DNA of 28,873 nt from an uncultured Blautia sp. (lineage in GTDB: Bacteria > Bacillota > Clostridia > Lachnospirales > Lachnospiraceae). Numbering within the stretch: position 1 is the first letter of the stretch; each line of letters starts with the position of its first letter. The notes beneath the pieces were generated by a model. The model ran no database searches. It was not told where the DNA came from and saw only the letters and a program-made list of their open reading frames with translations. A program made the translations under genes and the position numbers. Shown here piece by piece: positions 25,694 to 28,873 of the stretch. Location: positions 1 to 28,873 of the forward strand of contig CAKRRX010000022.1 in the NCBI GenBank assembly GCA_934394595.1. Reading direction: 5' to 3'.

Positions 25694-26491
25694 TCACGCC
25701 ACATCTTTTTCCATGCTTCTCACTGCTCTGTAGATTTCTGTCAGAGGTTCTACCATAAGCAGCATTTTTTCGTTGTAATCCATTTCCATCTGATAGGCAT
25801 TGTAGAAGCTCATGATACTCATATGCATGTCAAAGTCCTCCGCCTTTGCATACAGCTGACACAGCTTACGCAGACTGCAGGTATCCGCTCCGATGATTTC
25901 TTCGATTGCTTCGCATACCTTTTGTATTTCTGTTCCTGCCAGCAGGTACATCCATCTTTTTCCATATTCATTTGGAATGATTCCAATGTATGCCTGCTGT
26001 TCAAAGGTCTGTTTCTTGTATTCTGCTGATCTTTTGATTTCATTTATGCGCACTTCCAGTGGAATTCTGTCCTCACCGTGAACCATTTTGATGGGATATT
26101 TCTTTTCTTTTACATAATTCCAGGTCGCTTCCGGATTTTTTACATCTGCCCGAATTGGCTCTTTATCCAGGAAGCTATTGACTGCGCTGTATGGCTTTTC
26201 CATCTCATCGATCAATTGACGGGTAGCCCTGTCATTGGGATAGCAGGCATACTGCTTGGAAACAAAGGTACATACCTTGCCAGTTGTAAAGTTCGGGCAG
26301 GCACCTTTTCGAAATGAGGTCAGCATGTCTGCCATGACGTCCTGGTATATGCGCGGATAAAGAAACATGAAATCCGCAAATGGTATTTTTACAACATTTT
26401 CCAGTACTTTACGCACAGCCAGCTGATCTGTGAACTTAAATTTTTTTGCATTTTTGATTCTGTTTTCTAATGAAGTGGTATTTTTCTGCAT
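25694..26491 (-). CDS. protein of unknown function, first gene of the accessory cassette
   Basis: 265 aa, soluble, no signal peptide or membrane segment. I recognise no family. Visible features: a Lys-rich N-terminus (RIKNAKKFKF), PFADFMFLYPRIYQDVMADML, a cluster with Cys residues (GACPNFTTGKVC and YACYPNDRATRQL), a KKYPIKMVHGEDRIPLEVRI stretch and a helical C-terminus. It precedes the ClpP-like gene by 48 nt and has AAAGGA upstream, so it is expressed with the cassette. It could be a substrate or adaptor of the peptidase, but that is a guess. Confidence 0.7.
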   Translation of the reverse strand: MQKNTTSLENRIKNAKKFKFTDQLAVRKVLENVVKIPFADFMFLYPRIYQDVMADMLTSFRKGACPNFTTGKVCTFVSKQYACYPNDRATRQLIDEMEKPYSAVNSFLDKEPIRADVKNPEATWNYVKEKKYPIKMVHGEDRIPLEVRINEIKRSAEYKKQTFEQQAYIGIIPNEYGKRWMYLLAGTEIQKVCEAIEEIIGADTCSLRKLCQLYAKAEDFDMHMSIMSFYNAYQMEMDYNEKMLLMVEPLTEIYRAVRSMEKDVA

Positions 26492-26671
26492 GATTTTAAT
26501 TTCCTTTCTTTGTTTTTGTTGTTTTCTGTATTATTCAAATTTTCTCCCGAATGTTTTATTTATGTTTTTATTTTGTTGTTTTTATCTTTTATCTTTTGTT
26601 GTAGGTGTAAACATATTTTTACATAATTTAACTTAAATAACATACGCATAACTAAATATTTCATGATAAAT

Positions 26672-26701
26672 AAAAAATCCCTTGATTTTTCAAAGGATTT
26701 T
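26672..26701 (-). terminator. terminator or attenuator upstream of the accessory cassette
   Basis: On the minus strand AAATCCTTTGA pairs with TCAAGGGATTT (one G-U) around a short A loop and is followed by TTTTTTATTT. It lies 180 nt before the cassette's first gene. Confidence 0.75.
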
Positions 26702-26990
26702 GTTTCTATATAAAATATTAATAATCATCTTTTATTGCATTTCTGTAATAATTTATTTCGTTTTTATATTTATTTATTTTATTATAATCATTAATATAGA
26801 GCAGCTTTGCTGCGAAGCAATTCGTGGATATCAAGTTAGGGGCAAAAGGTATTTTGATGCTGACATGTCTCAAGAAAAATCCCCCAGAAACGAGGAGTGC
26901 CCCGGCAGTGGCTGCCGGGGCGATTATTATGAAAAAATTTTATGTGTAATGGTGTCATTACAACGTCTTATGTGTGTGTTCTTTCGAACT
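26672..26990 (-). ncRNA. candidate structured leader RNA (about 320 nt)
   Basis: Read on the minus strand from the repeat region to the terminator, the RNA would contain GTTC-GAAA-GAAC, GTAATG-ACAC-CATTAC, the very GC-rich GCCCCGGCAG...CTGCCGGGGC (26899-26921), and two mutually exclusive hairpins in TTGCTTCGCAGCAAAGCTGC. The GC-rich island stands out from its surroundings. No known riboswitch class is recognised, and the strand is inferred. Confidence 0.3.
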
Positions 26991-27035
26991 GTTTATATAG
27001 TAACAGATATTTATGAACAAACTATGAACGAATAA
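26949..27035 (+). CDS. possible 28-aa plus-strand peptide, stop-start coupled to a 6-codon leader
   Basis: ATG at 26929 encodes MKKFYV and stops at TAA, which overlaps the next ATG (TAATG). The second frame encodes 28 aa with a hydrophobic stretch (MCVFFRTVYIVTD). A GAGGAG lies at 26892-26897, with the GC-rich hairpin between it and the first ATG. A longer frame from ATG 26865 (56 aa) runs through the hairpin. All of these may be chance over an RNA element. Confidence 0.2.
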   Translation: MVSLQRLMCVFFRTVYIVTDIYEQTMNE

Positions 27036-27040
27036 TGAAC
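27013..27040. repeat. triple direct repeat ATGAAC with 11-bp period
   Basis: ATGAAC starts at 27013, 27024 and 27035, exactly one helical turn apart. On the minus strand (GTTCAT three times) the last copy lies 10 bp before a TACTAT/TATATA -10-like stretch. This is the layout of OmpR/PhoB-type activator sites. Confidence 0.45.
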
Positions 27041-27155
27041 TTTTGGTTTATTTGCACAATTTCTTCGTTATTTTCCCTCTTTTTTTATAGAATTAATACA
27101 TTGCGTTGTTTACTTTAGCACGTTAAAGTTGTATGTTTTGCATATATCAGATTCT

Positions 27156-27605
27156 TTATCCCAGTAATCCTTTTACAAAATCAAGAAGACCGGACAGAAA
27201 GCCCTTGGCATCGTCCTTGGTAACGCCCATGTCTTTCAGCTTATTATATACAGATGTCACGTCACTTCTAAGAGTATCCTCATCAATCTGTGCATCCAAC
27301 ACACCTCGCACTACACTCACCAGAGATTCTACATTGGAATCAGAAAGACTTACTCCAAAATGATCTGCAGCCTGATTGATCGCACTTCTCACTTCATCAT
27401 CTGTAATATTCTGCTGATCTACCAGATCTTTCGCATAGAGAATAATATCTATGGCCTTCTGTGGATCAGAAGCTAGAAAATCAATTCCGCTGTCAAGAAG
27501 ACTTTCTACCACATCTGTATTTCCGGAAGCCATAACCGGCATCGGTACAGAACATGCCAATGTTCCCGCCATGATCAATGCTGCTGCTTTTTTCATCTTT
27601 ATCAT
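27156..27605 (-). CDS. small secreted protein of unknown function
   Basis: 149 aa. Signal peptide: MIKMKK, hydrophobic AAALIMAGTLACSV, and a VMA|SG cleavage site, leaving a mature protein of about 122 residues that looks all-helical and acidic. Repeated short helices (SLLDSGIDFLASDPQKAID, YAKDLVDQQNITDDEV) and a hydrophobic end SGLLDFVKGLLG are visible. The pattern is reminiscent of DUF1002-type exported proteins, but I would not assign it. The start has AGGAGG 8 nt upstream. It stands alone with its own likely promoter, and its 3' side opens into the AT-rich leader region. Confidence 0.75.
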   Translation of the reverse strand: MIKMKKAAALIMAGTLACSVPMPVMASGNTDVVESLLDSGIDFLASDPQKAIDIILYAKDLVDQQNITDDEVRSAINQAADHFGVSLSDSNVESLVSVVRGVLDAQIDEDTLRSDVTSVYNKLKDMGVTKDDAKGFLSGLLDFVKGLLG

Positions 27606-27662
27606 TACAATTACCTCCTGTTATTCACATTTCATTCATAAACCAACTAATGCAACGGCTTT

Positions 27663-27668
27663 ATTATA
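27663..27668 (-). promoter_or_regulatory. -10 element upstream of the secreted-protein gene
   Basis: On the minus strand TATAAT lies 58 nt before the start codon. No good -35 is seen at 16-18 bp (ACAAAT at 17; TTTACA at 20), so this would be a weak or activated promoter. Confidence 0.4.
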
Positions 27669-27726
27669 CTACATTTCGCTTTTGTATTTGTAAAATTCAT
27701 CTAAAAACTTCATAATCTTTTTATAA

Positions 27727-27885
27727 CTATTCCCCAAGTTCCATCGATTTTTCCATTAGAACGTGCCAAAAAAGGCGCTGGTTACAAATCTTTTTAAATT
27801 CGTTCACTATTTTTTCATAAGATAAACACGATTCTTTCAAACTTTCCCGATATACTAACATCATAAAAATAATAACAGCCAACAT
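27727..27885 (-). CDS. possible 52-aa membrane peptide
   Basis: ATG at 27885 opens a 52-codon frame beginning MLAVIIFMMLVYRESLKES, a membrane segment followed by a charged helix with two Cys. Its own ribosome binding site is weak. A better-placed start at 27910 (MKKKFYKNN, with GAGGTGAT 8 nt upstream) is in another frame and ends after 31 codons; joining it to this frame by one base would give a typical Lys-rich signal/anchor. So this may be a small gene with a frameshift, or an overlapping pair. No family is recognised. Confidence 0.35.
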   Translation of the reverse strand: MLAVIIFMMLVYRESLKESCLSYEKIVNEFKKICNQRLFWHVLMEKSMELGE

Positions 27886-27913
27886 TATTTTTATAAAATT
27901 TCTTTTTCATATG

Positions 27914-27934
27914 TTGATCACCTCAGGTGATTAA
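27914..27934. repeat. palindrome over a ribosome binding site
   Basis: The core ATCACC-TGA-GGTGAT on the minus strand includes the GAGGTGAT ribosome binding site before the ATG at 27910, and a second strong site (GGAAGGAGAG, 27935-27944) lies just upstream. It could be an operator or a hairpin that hides the site. Confidence 0.4.
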
Positions 27935-27971
27935 CTCTCCTTCCTTTTAAAAAATATATTTGAGACAAAAT

Positions 27972-28004
27972 AAAAAGCATCCGTCTAGCCACCGGATGCT
28001 TTTT
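27972..28004. terminator. bidirectional terminator after rsmA
   Basis: Symmetric 12-bp arms AAAAAGCATCCG and CGGATGCTTTTT surround a 9-nt loop, giving a T-run on both strands. On the minus strand it ends the rsmA transcript 18 nt after the stop. Confidence 0.92.
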
Positions 28005-28021
28005 ATTTTATATTTCTGATA

Positions 28022-28873
28022 TCAGCTTCTCACTTTATCAAACGCATTTGCCAGATCTGCAAATTCCCTCAATGTGAGGGCTTCCCCTCTTACATTTAAT
28101 GGAATCCCAGTCTCTGCCATTACTTTTTCAATCTCTTCCCTGGAAAAATCCAGCTCCTGTGAATTTTTCAGTCCGTTCACCAGAGTTTTTCGACGCTGGT
28201 TAAACGACGCACGGATCAGACGGAACATCAGCTTTTCATTTACCACTTCCACAGGTGGCTTTTCATAGCGCACCAACTGTATCACTGCGCTTCCAACCTT
28301 TGGCCTTGGCATAAAGCAGTTCGGGGGAACGTTTGCAATGATCTGCGGCTTCGCATAATACTGGACAGCCAGGGACAACGCACCATAATCCTTTGTTCCA
28401 GGACCTACCTGCATTCTATCTGCCACTTCTTTTTGAACCATGATGGTGATAGAAGAAATGGGAACATGATTTTCAAATAACCCCATGATGATCGGCGTGG
28501 TGATATAATAGGGCAGATTGGCAACCACTTTGATGGGCTTTCCGCCATTCTTTTCCATGGCCAGTGCAGCAATATCCACTTTCAGGATATCCTCGTTGAT
28601 CACTGTCACATTATCCCAGTCCTTTAAAGTATCATTTTCCAAAATGGGAATCAGTGTTTTATCAATCTCTACCGCTACCACTTCTCTGGCAGCCTCGGCC
28701 AGGTACTGTGTCATCGTTCCAATTCCAGGTCCGATTTCCAGCACAAAATCGTCTTTTTTAATCTGAGAGGCATCTATGATTTTCTCCAACACATGGGTAT
28801 CAATAAGAAAATTCTGACCAAACCTTTTCTGGAAAGCAAAATTATACTTTTGAAGAACTTCAATGGTATATTT
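28022..28873 (-). CDS. rsmA: 16S rRNA dimethyladenosine transferase RsmA/KsgA (5' end outside the window)
   Basis: Dimethylates A1518 and A1519 of 16S rRNA, late in 30S assembly. The visible 283 codons include KRFGQNFLID near the window edge, the SAM loop VLEIGPGIGTMTQYL, the acidic VAVEIDK, and the catalytic VANLPYYITTPI (NLPY). The C-terminal part has FMPRPKVGSAVIQL and RASFNQRRKTLVNGL, both typical. The reading frame is open to the right edge, so the true start lies a few codons beyond position 28873. The gene ends at a strong symmetric terminator. Confidence 0.97.
   Translation of the reverse strand, partial: KYTIEVLQKYNFAFQKRFGQNFLIDTHVLEKIIDASQIKKDDFVLEIGPGIGTMTQYLAEAAREVVAVEIDKTLIPILENDTLKDWDNVTVINEDILKVDIAALAMEKNGGKPIKVVANLPYYITTPIIMGLFENHVPISSITIMVQKEVADRMQVGPGTKDYGALSLAVQYYAKPQIIANVPPNCFMPRPKVGSAVIQLVRYEKPPVEVVNEKLMFRLIRASFNQRRKTLVNGLKNSQELDFSREEIEKVMAETGIPLNVRGEALTLREFADLANAFDKVRS

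Larger units (their letters stand above)
26492..27155. other. 664-bp gene-poor AT-rich leader region
   Basis: No convincing long gene is seen. 26492-26671 is very AT-rich upstream of the cassette, with no clear promoter. 26672-26701 is a terminator hairpin. 26800-26990 holds several strong short hairpins and small plus-strand frames. 27013-27040 is a triple direct repeat. 27041-27155 is plain AT-rich sequence after the secreted-protein gene. Confidence 0.6.

Noticed and set aside
26682..27035. 117-codon plus-strand frame through the AT-rich leader
   Set aside because: Its first half is low-complexity Ile/Phe/Tyr translated from AT-rich DNA, and it reads through strong hairpins. Only the last part is kept, as a low-confidence peptide.
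26492..27155. CRISPR array or attachment-site repeats around the cassette
   Set aside because: No regularly spaced repeat-spacer units and no matching direct repeats at the two ends were found by eye. A systematic repeat search would be needed to exclude short att sites.

Overview
The window looks like a chromosomal segment of a low-to-moderate GC Firmicute, most probably a Lachnospiraceae (Blautia/Dorea/Mediterraneibacter-like). The reasons are the GyrA/GyrB type, the order holB-ricT-trmN6-rsmI (as near the Bacillus subtilis origin), an S1-domain protein beside a CBS/DRTGG family II pyrophosphatase, strong AGGAGG ribosome binding sites and TTGACA/TATAAT promoters. The genus is inference. Essentially every credible gene lies on the minus strand. 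If the genes follow the leading-strand bias, the replication origin lies beyond the right end.

Layout, left to right. 1-367: leader and two tandem promoters of an rRNA operon whose 16S gene would start just left of the window, preceded by tRNA-Ser(GCU) with its own consensus promoter. 554-6703: plsC acyltransferase, a small lipoprotein, gyrA and gyrB; the last three form one operon read from gyrB. 6653-10240: rsmI, trmN6, ricT and holB, a translation and replication cluster with ancient synteny. 10352-12454: a guanylate-kinase-like protein and an Orn/Lys/Arg decarboxylase-family protein. 12515-14349: an OmpR/HisKA two-component system. 14507-15545: a lipoprotein with an SH3b domain and two C-terminal repeats, whose promoter carries three TTCTAC/GTAGAA palindromes of the BlaI/MecI/CopY operator type. 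15622-17260: metK under a SAM-I riboswitch. 17338-22570: murA, a shikimate kinase, a flavin-reductase-like protein, a CBS-DRTGG pyrophosphatase and an S1-domain protein.

22664-27040 is the accessory-looking part. On the minus strand it reads: a long AT-rich leader with strong hairpins and an 11-bp-period triple repeat, a 265-aa protein I do not recognise, a divergent ClpP-type peptidase, a VirD4/TraG-like ATPase without its N-terminal membrane helices, and a cold-shock-domain protein with an unfamiliar C-terminal domain. No relaxase, integrase or VirB4 is present. This is either a remnant of a conjugative element or a domesticated cassette, and it is the best candidate here for an undescribed system.

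27156-28873: a small secreted protein, a short membrane-peptide ORF in an otherwise gene-free stretch, a symmetric terminator, and rsmA (ksgA), whose start lies off the right edge.

Functions and start sites come from reading motifs and ribosome binding sites. No database search was possible.
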